A DNA stretch of 64,000 nucleotides. It comes from an uncultured Desulfomicrobiaceae bacterium (GTDB lineage Bacteria; Desulfobacterota; Desulfovibrionia; Desulfovibrionales; Desulfomicrobiaceae). The notes beneath the pieces were generated by a model, which saw only the letters and a program-made list of their open reading frames with translations, searched no databases and was not told the DNA's origin. The stretch covers positions 62,001 to 126,000 of the forward strand of contig CALKRN010000015.1 of NCBI GenBank assembly GCA_937989665.1, in the 5' to 3' direction. Numbering within the stretch: position 1 is the first letter of the stretch; each line of letters begins with the position of its first letter. The translations under genes were made by a program, and so were the position numbers. This document shows positions 52,648-60,781 of this stretch, in pieces.

Positions 52648-54243
52648 CTATCGTCTGGACGCGGCAATGATACGTCCCGCGGCATGGGTCAGCACGCCCA
52701 CAAGCGAAAGCCCCACCAATAACCAACCGCCCATATCTAAGGTTTGGAGTCGATCTCGGCCAGGCATATATACCCCCTCAATGTGGGCAAGTCGTCCTTG
52801 TTGGGCATGGCACTCGGTGCATGGAAGTACGTTTTCCTTTGGGGCGACCATATGGGTGATGGGGAAAACGTATTCGGTGTCCACAAAGTCAAACCGACCA
52901 CTGAAGGGAAGTTCGTTGTATTCTTGACCCACGGCAATGGCCTTGCCCCAATCGAAATCTGACCAATAGGCGCCTGAGCCTTTGGGACCGAAAAGTTTGG
53001 GGATAACCATGGTCTTGTGCACCGTGTCATAGGGGGTGCGTCCAGTGTGGACCTTGAAGGGGAAGATACGTGATTTGGGGTCATCGGGGCTGCCTTCGGG
53101 CCAGGAAAGCCGCACCGGCTTTGTCGGGTCGATGGGGTCTTTGGCCGTGGTCCCTTTGATGGAACCGTTATACCACGCATAATAGGGAACGACGTTCTTT
53201 TTCCAGACAAAGCTCCCTTTTTTGGGGTCATAGTCAGCTTTTCCGAATTCATCCTTGTGCACCGGACGCTCTTTATCTCCTGCTTGGGACCAGTCCCAGT
53301 GCATTTTTGTGGAAAGGGCCCGGGCAAAGGTCGGAATGTGGCAGCTTTGGCAGGCTACTTTGTCGGTATGGTCATTGGCCTTGGCATGGCGTTTGTGGGG
53401 GGTACGGCTATGACAAGACTCGCAACTGATCTTGGTCGTGAGATCGTCTTCCAGAAGGCTTTTGCGTTCCGTGAAGGCAGGAGTGGCATAGACCCGTCCG
53501 GCAATGTGGTGGGCGCGGGTCGAGTGGCAACGGCTACAGGCAAAGTTCTGGCCGTCTATCCCCATGTGGACGTCGAGGGCTTTGTTTGGGTTCGTCATAG
53601 AGGAGTCGAGGTCACCGTGCTTCACCGCATCGCCTCCTCCTCCGTAAAAATGGCAGGAACCGCAATTATGGCGGTTTGGCTTCCCGACGGACTGGGCCAC
53701 TTTGGTATAATCCGGAGGGAGGATCTCTTTGCCTTCGAAGGGCGTGGGCTCGGAGGGCGGATAGCCGCCTTTGGTGGGGAATTTGACGTAGGTCCCTGTT
53801 TGTTCGTGGCACACAAGGCAATCGATGCTCTCGGCTTTGGAGAAGTCAAAGTTTTTGTTCATCCAGCCGTAGCCAGCGTGGCAGGAGGTGCACCGCGGCT
53901 CATTGGAGCCCACGGCGATGCAAAAGTTGTTCACGGTAAGACGTCCTTTTCCTGTGATGCCGCGAGAGTCAGCGGGGTCTGCCCACGTCCAGTGGATGGT
54001 TTGGTGAAATTGGATCGCCGCTTGGTTGTGGCAGGAGAGGCAGGCTCGGGTGACGTCTTCGGGCTTGGAGAAAGGCTGTTTGAGGATGGGGTGTTGGGAG
54101 TGGTCCGCAGTGATCCATGCGCGTTTGTCGTCTTTGACTGCCTGACGGGCCAAGATGCGGCCTGGGGCGGTCTCAGGGCCTTCCGCCCCGAACGCCACGA
54201 CCGCCCACAGGAGACTGAGGGCAAGGGCCAAGACATAGGGCAT
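52648..54243 (-). CDS. Octaheme c-type cytochrome, tetrathionate reductase (OTR) family, membrane-anchored
   Basis: The 531-residue protein has a signal peptide (1-20) and eight CxxCH motifs: ACLSCH (Cys68/Cys71), RCTSCH, DCLVCH, NCGSCH, ACSRCH, SCESCH, ACQSCH and PCTECH. The segment around the first heme (ITADHSQHPILKQPF, then QTIHWTWADP) matches what I know of the octaheme tetrathionate reductase family. Shewanella OTR also reduces nitrite and hydroxylamine in vitro, so the real substrate is open. A C-terminal membrane helix (about 505-524) would hold it at the membrane, unlike soluble OTR. AAGGAGG precedes ATG 54243. Confidence 0.85.
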   Translation of the reverse strand: MPYVLALALSLLWAVVAFGAEGPETAPGRILARQAVKDDKRAWITADHSQHPILKQPFSKPEDVTRACLSCHNQAAIQFHQTIHWTWADPADSRGITGKGRLTVNNFCIAVGSNEPRCTSCHAGYGWMNKNFDFSKAESIDCLVCHEQTGTYVKFPTKGGYPPSEPTPFEGKEILPPDYTKVAQSVGKPNRHNCGSCHFYGGGGDAVKHGDLDSSMTNPNKALDVHMGIDGQNFACSRCHSTRAHHIAGRVYATPAFTERKSLLEDDLTTKISCESCHSRTPHKRHAKANDHTDKVACQSCHIPTFARALSTKMHWDWSQAGDKERPVHKDEFGKADYDPKKGSFVWKKNVVPYYAWYNGSIKGTTAKDPIDPTKPVRLSWPEGSPDDPKSRIFPFKVHTGRTPYDTVHKTMVIPKLFGPKGSGAYWSDFDWGKAIAVGQEYNELPFSGRFDFVDTEYVFPITHMVAPKENVLPCTECHAQQGRLAHIEGVYMPGRDRLQTLDMGGWLLVGLSLVGVLTHAAGRIIAASRR

Positions 54244-54330
54244 ACGAACCTCCTTGCTGAGGGGAGAACGAGGATACCTTGAGCATAAGCAAGTCAGCCG
54301 GGGAGTCAATGATGAGCCATTTTCTCCGTC

Positions 54331-55863
54331 TTATGCCTTTGCGGCGATGGTCTGCATGCGGTCGATGATGGTGTGGATACGGGTGGCAAGTTCCGCCAAA
54401 CTGGAGACCGCCTTGGCGGATTCTTCCATGGTGATGGCATTTTGCTGGGCGGCGCCAGCCAGCTGCTGGCCGATAGTGTCCATCTGGGCCGTCGCTTGGG
54501 CCTGCTCACTAGCCGCTGCCGCGATGCCCTGGAGATGTTCGGCCATGGTTTCGATCTGTTTCGCTAGGTCGCTAAGCAGACTCTGGCTCTCGGCGAGGTG
54601 GTGGCTGCCGCGAGCAATGGCGGCGGCAGCTTGTTCAGTGGCCTCTTGGTTGGCGAGCACCCCTTGCTGGACGGTGGCAATGGAGGTCCGCACCTCGGTG
54701 GTCGCTTGGACCGTTCTCTCCGCGAGCTTGCGCACCTCGTCCGCAACGACGGCAAAGCCGCGTCCAGCTTCTCCGGCTCGGGCCGCCTCGATGGCGGCGT
54801 TGAGGGCGAGCAGGTTCGTCTGGTCAGCAATATCTTCAATGACTTGGATTACGGAGCCGATGGTCATGGCCTGTTGCCGCAGGTCCTGCATGCCGCGACG
54901 CAGGGCATCGGCTTGGGTGAGGACGCCATCCATGGCCTTGTGGGCGCCGTCAATGCTCGTGGCGCAGGCCTGAGCCTTGCCGCAAGTGTACCCCCCGAGG
55001 GCTTCGGCTTGACGGGCATTCGTCTCCACGGTCTTGGCAGAAGCGGCGAGGCGTTGGCTGGAGAGGGCCAGGGATTCCGTGCTCGACTGTTGGTTGCGGG
55101 ACACGGCGAAGGACTCTTCGATTTGGGCCGAGAGTTCTTCAGCGGCTGAAGCCAGGGCCGTAGCCACGTCCGTAGACGCCGCGATGAGCTCCGTTAGTGC
55201 CTGATACTGGCGTTCGAGGCGGGTGGCGTTGGCTTTTGCCTCGGTCATGTCGAGGTAGATGCACATCCCGCCGAGGACGTTCCCGCGGCGGTCCTGGAGC
55301 GGATACACATTGGCGAGCACGTGCCGCTCGCCGCCTTTGTGGCCGCGGATGGTAACCTCTAGGTTGCGAAAGACTTCACCGGTAGCCATGGCCTTGCCCA
55401 CCGCAGTGGCCCGGGAGGGGTCGTTGTAGAAGATATCGGCGAGCGTTCGTCCCAGGACGCTTTCGGGCGTGGCGTCAATCTCGAGCATTTGGAGGGTGGC
55501 GGCGTTGGTGGCCAGGGCTCGCTCCTTGGTATCCACCAGGAGAAAAGGCATGGGGAGGCCATGGATCATACTCTCGCGGAAAGCGATTTCGCGGTCCATG
55601 TGGGTGGCGAGGGCCTCGATGGCCTGGTGGATGGCGGGCGAGAGAATCCCTTGGGCAGGAGGTGGCGAGGCCCCTCTGGTTAAAGCGGTGAGGGTGTCTT
55701 GGAGCACGGCCTGGCTTCGGCGGTACTGCCAGGCCATTGCACTCAGGAGGAGGAAGGCAGCGGCAAGAGCCATGGCAGAGAGCCAGGGGATGGAGAACAA
55801 GAGACCAACCCCAGCGATGGCCACCAGGAGGGCAAGGGCGAGCAATCGAGGCAATGGTACCAT
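54331..55863 (-). CDS. Methyl-accepting chemotaxis protein with PAS domain
   Basis: The 510-residue receptor has two close membrane helices (about 5-22 and 25-46) and almost no periplasmic part, a cytoplasmic PAS domain (about 90-215; [30 protein letters not shown]), and an MCP signalling region with tip [20 protein letters not shown] near 343-362. It probably senses an internal signal such as redox state or a bound cofactor. It lies 87 bases upstream of the OTR operon on the same strand, so a link to respiratory electron acceptors is possible. Confidence 0.92.
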   Translation of the reverse strand: MVPLPRLLALALLVAIAGVGLLFSIPWLSAMALAAAFLLLSAMAWQYRRSQAVLQDTLTALTRGASPPPAQGILSPAIHQAIEALATHMDREIAFRESMIHGLPMPFLLVDTKERALATNAATLQMLEIDATPESVLGRTLADIFYNDPSRATAVGKAMATGEVFRNLEVTIRGHKGGERHVLANVYPLQDRRGNVLGGMCIYLDMTEAKANATRLERQYQALTELIAASTDVATALASAAEELSAQIEESFAVSRNQQSSTESLALSSQRLAASAKTVETNARQAEALGGYTCGKAQACATSIDGAHKAMDGVLTQADALRRGMQDLRQQAMTIGSVIQVIEDIADQTNLLALNAAIEAARAGEAGRGFAVVADEVRKLAERTVQATTEVRTSIATVQQGVLANQEATEQAAAAIARGSHHLAESQSLLSDLAKQIETMAEHLQGIAAAASEQAQATAQMDTIGQQLAGAAQQNAITMEESAKAVSSLAELATRIHTIIDRMQTIAAKA

Positions 55864-55925
55864 GGGGCAAATCCTCCGTTGCGTGGGAGAGGCCAGCCAA
55901 AAAGGCAGGGGGTACCGCCCGCAGG

Positions 55926-56636
55926 CTAATGTCCGCCGCCAAGATAGGCCCTCTGTACCTCGGGGTTGGCGAGGAGATTGGCAGCAGTATCAGCGAGGGC
56001 CACCCGGCCGACCTCAAGGACATAACCCCGGTGGGCAAGTTTGAGGGCCGCGCGAGCATTTTGTTCCACGAGAATAATGGTCACACCGCTTTGGTTGATT
56101 TCGCGGATAGTGGCAAAAATGGACTGGACGAGGATTGGTGCAAGGCCGAGGCTTGGTTCATCCAAGAGGAGGAGTTTGGGCGCAGCCATAAGCGCCCTGC
56201 CGATGGCCAGCATCTGCTGCTCCCCACCAGAGAGAGTGCCGGCGAGCTGGTGGCGTCGCTCGTGCAGGCGAGGAAAAAGCCGGTAGATCCACGCCTGGGT
56301 AGCGGCAACTCGCTTGGAGTCTGTGGCGGTGAAGGCGCCAAGGGAGAGGTTTTCTTCCACGGTGAGGGTGGTGAAGACGCGGCGACCTTCCGGGCTTTGG
56401 GTAACCCCTTGGCGCACGATGGCATGGGCAGGCAGGGTGTGGAGGGGAGTATCCCGCAGCCAAATGCTGCCCTCGGCCACCGGGACCAGCCCGCAGATGG
56501 CATTGAGGGTCGTGGTCTTGCCAGCCCCATTGGCACCAAGGATGGTCACAATTTCTCCCTCTTCCACCGTGAGGTCGATGCCGTGGAGGGCCTCGACGCT
56601 GCCATAGCGCACTCGCAAGCGTTCAATACGGAGCAT
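55926..56636 (-). CDS. livF: Branched-chain amino acid ABC transporter ATPase LivF
   Basis: The 236-residue ATPase has Walker [11 protein letters not shown]-loop [10 protein letters not shown], signature LSGGEQQML and Walker [14 protein letters not shown]. The phrase QSPEGRRVF and the length fit LivF. It energises uptake together with LivG. ATG 56636 follows GGAGG and lies 14 bases inside livG. Confidence 0.93.
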   Translation of the reverse strand: MLRIERLRVRYGSVEALHGIDLTVEEGEIVTILGANGAGKTTTLNAICGLVPVAEGSIWLRDTPLHTLPAHAIVRQGVTQSPEGRRVFTTLTVEENLSLGAFTATDSKRVAATQAWIYRLFPRLHERRHQLAGTLSGGEQQMLAIGRALMAAPKLLLLDEPSLGLAPILVQSIFATIREINQSGVTIILVEQNARAALKLAHRGYVLEVGRVALADTAANLLANPEVQRAYLGGGH

Positions 56637-57399
56637 GATCGTCCTCCGCCCCAAGGTAGGCTTCGATAACCCGGGGATTGGCTTGGATCTCTGCCGGGGT
56701 GCCTGTGGCGATACAGATACCATGTTCCAGGACGACGAGTTTGTGGCATACTCGCATGACGAGGCTCATATCGTGCTCAATAAGGAGGATGGTGATGCCA
56801 CGCTTTTGGATGGCATGAATGAGGTGCATCAAGGCTTGGGTCTCGGCGTCGTTCATCCCGCCGGCGGGCTCATCAAGAATGATGAGACGAGGGTCTGAAG
56901 CCAGGGCCCGGGCAATCTCAAGGAGACGCTGGTTCCCATAGGAAAGTCCCCCGGCTAACTGGGCATATTCTCGCTCCAAACCCACGAACCGGAGTTCGGC
57001 CATCGCCCGGGCAATGGCGGCTTCTTCCTCCCTGCGCTGGCGCGGTGGCCGCAACATGGCCGCAAGCACGCCCGCCTTCATGCGGCAATGGCGGCCCGCA
57101 AGGACGTTTTCGAGCACACTCATGCGTGGGAAGAGCCGGATGGTCTGGAAGGTCCGGGCAATCCCTGCGGCAACAATGGCATGGGTGGGTTTGCCTACGA
57201 GTTCTTGTTCTTGGAAGCGAATGCTGCCGGAGTCCGGGACGGAGTTCCCAGTGATGAGGTTGAATACGGTGGTCTTGCCTGCGCCATTGGGGCCGATGAG
57301 GCCAACGATGCTCCCTTCCTCGACGTCAAACGAGACGTCACTCACCGCCATCAGACCGCCGAAGCTTTTGGAGACCCCTACCACGTCCAAAAGACTCAT
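56623..57399 (-). CDS. livG: Branched-chain amino acid ABC transporter ATPase LivG
   Basis: The 258-residue ATPase has Walker A GPNGAGKTT, ARTFQTIRLFP (typical of LivG), the signature LSYGNQRLLEIARAL and Walker B LIILDEPAGGMND. The start codon overlaps the livM stop (ATGA). The open frame runs on upstream inside livM in another frame and is not used. Confidence 0.93.
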   Translation of the reverse strand: MSLLDVVGVSKSFGGLMAVSDVSFDVEEGSIVGLIGPNGAGKTTVFNLITGNSVPDSGSIRFQEQELVGKPTHAIVAAGIARTFQTIRLFPRMSVLENVLAGRHCRMKAGVLAAMLRPPRQRREEEAAIARAMAELRFVGLEREYAQLAGGLSYGNQRLLEIARALASDPRLIILDEPAGGMNDAETQALMHLIHAIQKRGITILLIEHDMSLVMRVCHKLVVLEHGICIATGTPAEIQANPRVIEAYLGAEDDHAPY

Positions 57400-58343
57400 G
57401 GCCTCTCCTCCAGTGATACCTTGGCCTGCGGATAGCGAGGCGGCTGCGGCGGGAGCAGGCCGCCGCCACGGAAGATCATCATCGCCACCATGGCCGCTCC
57501 GAAGACGAGCAGGCGGTACTGGGCAAAGTCGCGGAAGAGTTCCGGCAAACCAATGAGGAGAAAGGCCCCCAGGAGAACGCCGAGGATGTTTCCTGCACCG
57601 CCCAGGATGACGATGGTAAAGAGCAAGACCGATTCCCAGAAGGTGAATGACTCGGGGGAGATAATCGTCATTTTGGCGGCAAACAGCGTGCCGGTCATCC
57701 CGGCCCAGACGGCCCCGATGGTAAAGGCTAGAAGTTTGTGGTGGGCGACGTCGATGCCGCTGCCGGCAGCTGCGGTTTCGTCTTCTTTGATGTAGCGCAG
57801 GGCACGGCCAAAACGGGAATGTTCGAGGCACCGGAAGAGCACGGCGCTGATCCCCACAACGGCCCAAATGAGATAAAAAAAGTGTATCGGCTTGGTGAGC
57901 TTGAATTCGAACAGTATGGGACGGGAGATGCCGAAGATCCCGTTGGCCCCGCCGGTGATGCCAAAGATGTTGTTGATGAGGGCGATGCGGACGATCTCCA
58001 CCATGCCGATGGTGACGATGAGAAGGTAGTCTCCCCGCAGATGGATAATAGGCCTAGCGACGAGGGCCGCAAACAGTCCAGCCAACAATCCGGCCAGCGG
58101 CATGGTCCAGAGTACTGGTATGCCATAGACAGTATTGAGTATTGCCGTGGTATAGGCCCCCACCGCGTAGAAGGCGGCGTGTCCCATATGAAAGAGGCCA
58201 GCCAGTCCGAGGATGACGTTGAGGCTGAGGGCCAAGACGGCGTAAAGGCCGACGTTGTTGAGGACGTCGGTCCAGTACGTATCGAGCACCACCGGAGAGA
58301 TGGCCAAAAGGAGGGTGAGCCCCCACGGAAGCAGCCGGTTCAT
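57396..58343 (-). CDS. livM: Branched-chain amino acid ABC transporter permease LivM
   Basis: The 315-residue permease has about eight to nine membrane helices and the family phrases GHAAFYAVGAYTTAIL, LRGDYLLIVTIGMVEIVRI and ILGGAGNILGVLLGAFLLIGLPELFR. It pairs with LivH to form the membrane channel. The start follows GGAG and its first bases overlap the livH stop. Confidence 0.93.
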   Translation of the reverse strand: MNRLLPWGLTLLLAISPVVLDTYWTDVLNNVGLYAVLALSLNVILGLAGLFHMGHAAFYAVGAYTTAILNTVYGIPVLWTMPLAGLLAGLFAALVARPIIHLRGDYLLIVTIGMVEIVRIALINNIFGITGGANGIFGISRPILFEFKLTKPIHFFYLIWAVVGISAVLFRCLEHSRFGRALRYIKEDETAAAGSGIDVAHHKLLAFTIGAVWAGMTGTLFAAKMTIISPESFTFWESVLLFTIVILGGAGNILGVLLGAFLLIGLPELFRDFAQYRLLVFGAAMVAMMIFRGGGLLPPQPPRYPQAKVSLEERP

Positions 58344-59245
58344 ACTTTCTCCGCCACGCGTTCGCCGAGGATGCCGGTGGGGCGAACGATGAGGATGAGG
58401 ATGAGCACGCCAAAGGCAAAGGCGTCCTTCCAGGCAATGGAGAGATAGGCCGCGCCCAGGGCCTCGATGACGCCAAGGAGGAGTCCGCCGAGCATTGCCC
58501 CGGGGATGTTACCGATACCACCGAGGATGGCCGCAGTGAAGGCCTTAAGGCCATACACCCAGCCCATGGTGAAGTTGATTTGGCCGTAGTAGAGGCCCAC
58601 CATCAGCCCTGCCGCCCCGCCCAGGGCTGGTCCGATGCAAAACACAAGCAGGATGACGCGGTCCACATTAATGCCCATGAGCCGGGCAGCGCCTTGATCA
58701 ATGGCCGCTGCTCGAATGGCGGTGCCGATCTTCGTCTTGTGGATAAAGAGATAGAGCCCAGCCATAAGGACAAGGGAGGAGACAAAGAGGGCGATGCGTA
58801 GCAAGGGGATCTCCAGGCCGAAGAGGTTGACCACGACTTTGGGGAGAAGGTCGTGGGGGTAGACCTGAAAGCGGGCCCCATAGACGAGCATGACTGCGTT
58901 TTGGAAAAAGATGGAGGCCCCTAAGGCGGATACCACGGCCGAGAGCCGCGGGGCGTGGCGCAGGGGTTTGTAGGCCACGCGCTCCAGGAGGGCGCCGATG
59001 ATGGCTACAAGGCCCATGACAAAGATCACGAGGACTCCGATGCCCGCCACTGGCCCGAGGTGCTCCTTGAGCCCCAGGGCGGTAAGGACGGTGAGGCCAA
59101 GATAGGCGCCGATGGTAAAGAGGTCGCCGTGGGCGAAATTGATGAGTTTGAGGACGCCGTAGACCATGGTATAGCCGAGGGCGACGAGGGCGTAGATGCC
59201 GCCGACGGCCAATCCATTGGTGAGTTGTTGGATGAATTCTTCCAT
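58340..59245 (-). CDS. livH: Branched-chain amino acid ABC transporter permease LivH
   Basis: The 301-residue permease has about eight membrane helices with GLAVGGIYALVALGYTMVYGVLKLINFAHGD, a segment almost diagnostic for LivH, and AFTAAILGGIGNIPGAMLGG. It begins 108 bases after livK; the gap holds two GC-rich hairpins. Confidence 0.93.
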   Translation of the reverse strand: MEEFIQQLTNGLAVGGIYALVALGYTMVYGVLKLINFAHGDLFTIGAYLGLTVLTALGLKEHLGPVAGIGVLVIFVMGLVAIIGALLERVAYKPLRHAPRLSAVVSALGASIFFQNAVMLVYGARFQVYPHDLLPKVVVNLFGLEIPLLRIALFVSSLVLMAGLYLFIHKTKIGTAIRAAAIDQGAARLMGINVDRVILLVFCIGPALGGAAGLMVGLYYGQINFTMGWVYGLKAFTAAILGGIGNIPGAMLGGLLLGVIEALGAAYLSIAWKDAFAFGVLILILIVRPTGILGERVAEKV

Positions 59246-59251
59246 GGGAGG

Positions 59252-59279
59252 GCTCTTGGTGGGGCGGGGGATTCCCGCC
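59252..59279 (-). repeat. Hairpin-forming 28-bp repeat, copy 2 (livK-livH gap)
   Basis: On the plus strand this reads GCTCTTG, two variable bases, then GGGGCGGGGGATTCCCGCC. It matches a second copy at 59299-59326 in 26 of 28 positions. The GC part folds on itself (GGCGGG/CCCGCC-type). It lies seven bases before the livH start on the minus strand. Confidence 0.7.
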
Positions 59280-59298
59280 TATTATATTTTTGACAAAT

Positions 59299-59330
59299 GC
59301 TCTTGCCGGGGCGGGGGATTCCCGCCCCGG
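59299..59330 (-). repeat. Hairpin-forming 28-bp repeat, copy 1, with extended stem
   Basis: This copy (28-bp core at 59299-59326) has two extra pairs, giving a long CCGGGGCGGG/CCCGCCCCGG stem (59306-59330). Placed between livK and livH, it is well suited to stop or protect the transcript, so that more binding protein than permease is made. Such a hairpin after livK is common in principle. No strong T-run follows. Confidence 0.7.
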
Positions 59331-59353
59331 GTCGGCGTTAGGATAACAGGGCG

Positions 59354-60481
59354 TTAGGGCAACAGCGTGAAGGCCCCAGTGGCATCGACTTGATAGACAC
59401 GGTACAGGTCCCCCACCCGGTCGCCTTTGGCATTGAAGGAAATGGGGCCGGTCAGGCCAGGGAAGTTGGTGAGCTTCGTCTTGAGGTAGGCGGCGATGTC
59501 CGCCCCTTTCGTGCTTCCTCCTTTGGCGATGGCCTCCACCAGCACACGGTAGGCATCGCCAGCCAGCACTGCCCACACCGATCCGGGCTGGGAGCCATAG
59601 GCCTGCTGGTAGGCAGCAAGGAAGGCCTTGGCTTCAGGGGTATTCAGGTCCGCAGGCACCGGAGGAGAGAGGAAGAGGAACCCTGCGGCGGCCTGGGGGC
59701 CAGCGATTTTCACTAAATCTGGGTTGTTGGTGGCATCGCCGCCCATCATCGGCACGTTCCATCCCATTTCCTTCTTTTGTTTGAGAAGAAGGCCTGCTTC
59801 GGGATAGTAGCCGGTGAAAAAGATAAAGTCCGGGCCAGCCCCTTTCATCTTGGTGAGGATGGCGTTGTAGTCCCGCTCTCCTGGGGTAAGCGCGTCGAAG
59901 AACACGACCTTGATTCCTGTGGCGCTCAGGAGGGCCTTGGTTTCATCGGCCAGCCCTTTGGCGTAGGATGTATTGTCGTGCAGGATGGCAACCTTTTGCG
60001 CCCCCTTGGCCTGGATGGTCTTGGCCGCGACCTTACCTTGTTCGTCATCGCGGGGGCTGGTGCGCAGAAAGAGCGGTAGCCCCTTTTCGGTGAGGCGAAT
60101 GGCCGTGGAGCCCGTGGCAATTTGGACGATGCCCGCTTCGTCGTAGATGCTTTGCGTGGCTTCAGTCACGGACGAGCCATAGGTGCCGATGACCGCGACG
60201 ACACCTTTGGTCACCAGTTTGTTCGCCGCCGAGGCCGCCTGGCGGGGGTCGCCGCCGTCATCTTCGGTGATGATCTCCACCTCCATGCCGCCAAGACCAC
60301 CGGCCTTGTTGGTCTCTTTGGCGAGGAGCTCAACAATCTGTTTCATGTCTTGGCCTTCACTTGCCCACGAGCCAGTGAGGGGGCACATGAGGCCAAGGCG
60401 GATGGTTTTGGCCAGGGCCGGTCCTGCGCCGAGAACGAGGAGCAGAACGAGGCAGCTCCACCAGATGCGACACCGTTTCAT
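59354..60481 (-). CDS. livK: Branched-chain amino acid ABC transporter substrate-binding protein
   Basis: The 375-residue periplasmic protein has a signal peptide (cleavage near ALA-K at about 24-25) and the LivJ/LivK family layout: IRLGLMCPLTGSWASEGQDM, VAVIGTYGSSVTEATQSIYDEAGI, and FFTGYYPEAGLLLKQKKEMG. It captures leucine, isoleucine, valine or related ligands. AAGGAGG precedes the start. It is the first gene of the operon. Confidence 0.92.
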   Translation of the reverse strand: MKRCRIWWSCLVLLLVLGAGPALAKTIRLGLMCPLTGSWASEGQDMKQIVELLAKETNKAGGLGGMEVEIITEDDGGDPRQAASAANKLVTKGVVAVIGTYGSSVTEATQSIYDEAGIVQIATGSTAIRLTEKGLPLFLRTSPRDDEQGKVAAKTIQAKGAQKVAILHDNTSYAKGLADETKALLSATGIKVVFFDALTPGERDYNAILTKMKGAGPDFIFFTGYYPEAGLLLKQKKEMGWNVPMMGGDATNNPDLVKIAGPQAAAGFLFLSPPVPADLNTPEAKAFLAAYQQAYGSQPGSVWAVLAGDAYRVLVEAIAKGGSTKGADIAAYLKTKLTNFPGLTGPISFNAKGDRVGDLYRVYQVDATGAFTLLP

Positions 60482-60738
60482 GCAGACCTCCTTGAGGTTG
60501 GGTGGAAAAATTCCGCCATTGTATTACGCCGGAATACTCCGGGAATGCCCTCACCCTCCACGTTGTTGGCGCATGCAGATACTGGCCTTGGGGGAAAAAA
60601 TCAATTTGTTTTCCAAAAATGGGAACTCTCCCAGGAGAAAAAGGGGTGGCTTTGGCGTTTCTGCAGAAAAGAGCCTAAGTTGTCGAATAATATTCTGGAG
60701 ATGGGCAAAAGAATTCCCTCACAACGGAGATAGCCCCC
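60482..60738. other. Intergenic region upstream of livK
   Basis: This AT-mixed stretch holds no credible gene. The livK Shine-Dalgarno lies at its left end. A short palindrome, CCGGA-ATAC-TCCGG (60529-60542), about 50 bases before the livK start, could be an operator. No convincing -35/-10 pair is seen on the minus strand. The right end abuts the putA terminator. Confidence 0.4.
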
Positions 60739-60768
60739 AAAAAATCAGGCCGCATGGGCTGCGGCCTG
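60739..60768 (-). terminator. Rho-independent terminator of putA
   Basis: The CAGGCCGC/GCGGCCTG stem (60746-60753 with 60761-60768) is followed on the minus strand by a T-rich run (A-run at 60739-60744). It lies 13 bases after the putA stop. Confidence 0.88.
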
Positions 60769-60781
60769 GCAGAGGGACGGA

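Noticed and set aside
53257-54282. 341-residue plus-strand frame over the octaheme cytochrome
   Set aside because: The minus strand has eight CxxCH motifs and a signal peptide in a single frame; the plus frame has no recognisable feature.
59252-59330. CRISPR-like repeat pair
   Set aside because: Only two copies, both self-complementary, in an operon gap, with no cas genes in the window.
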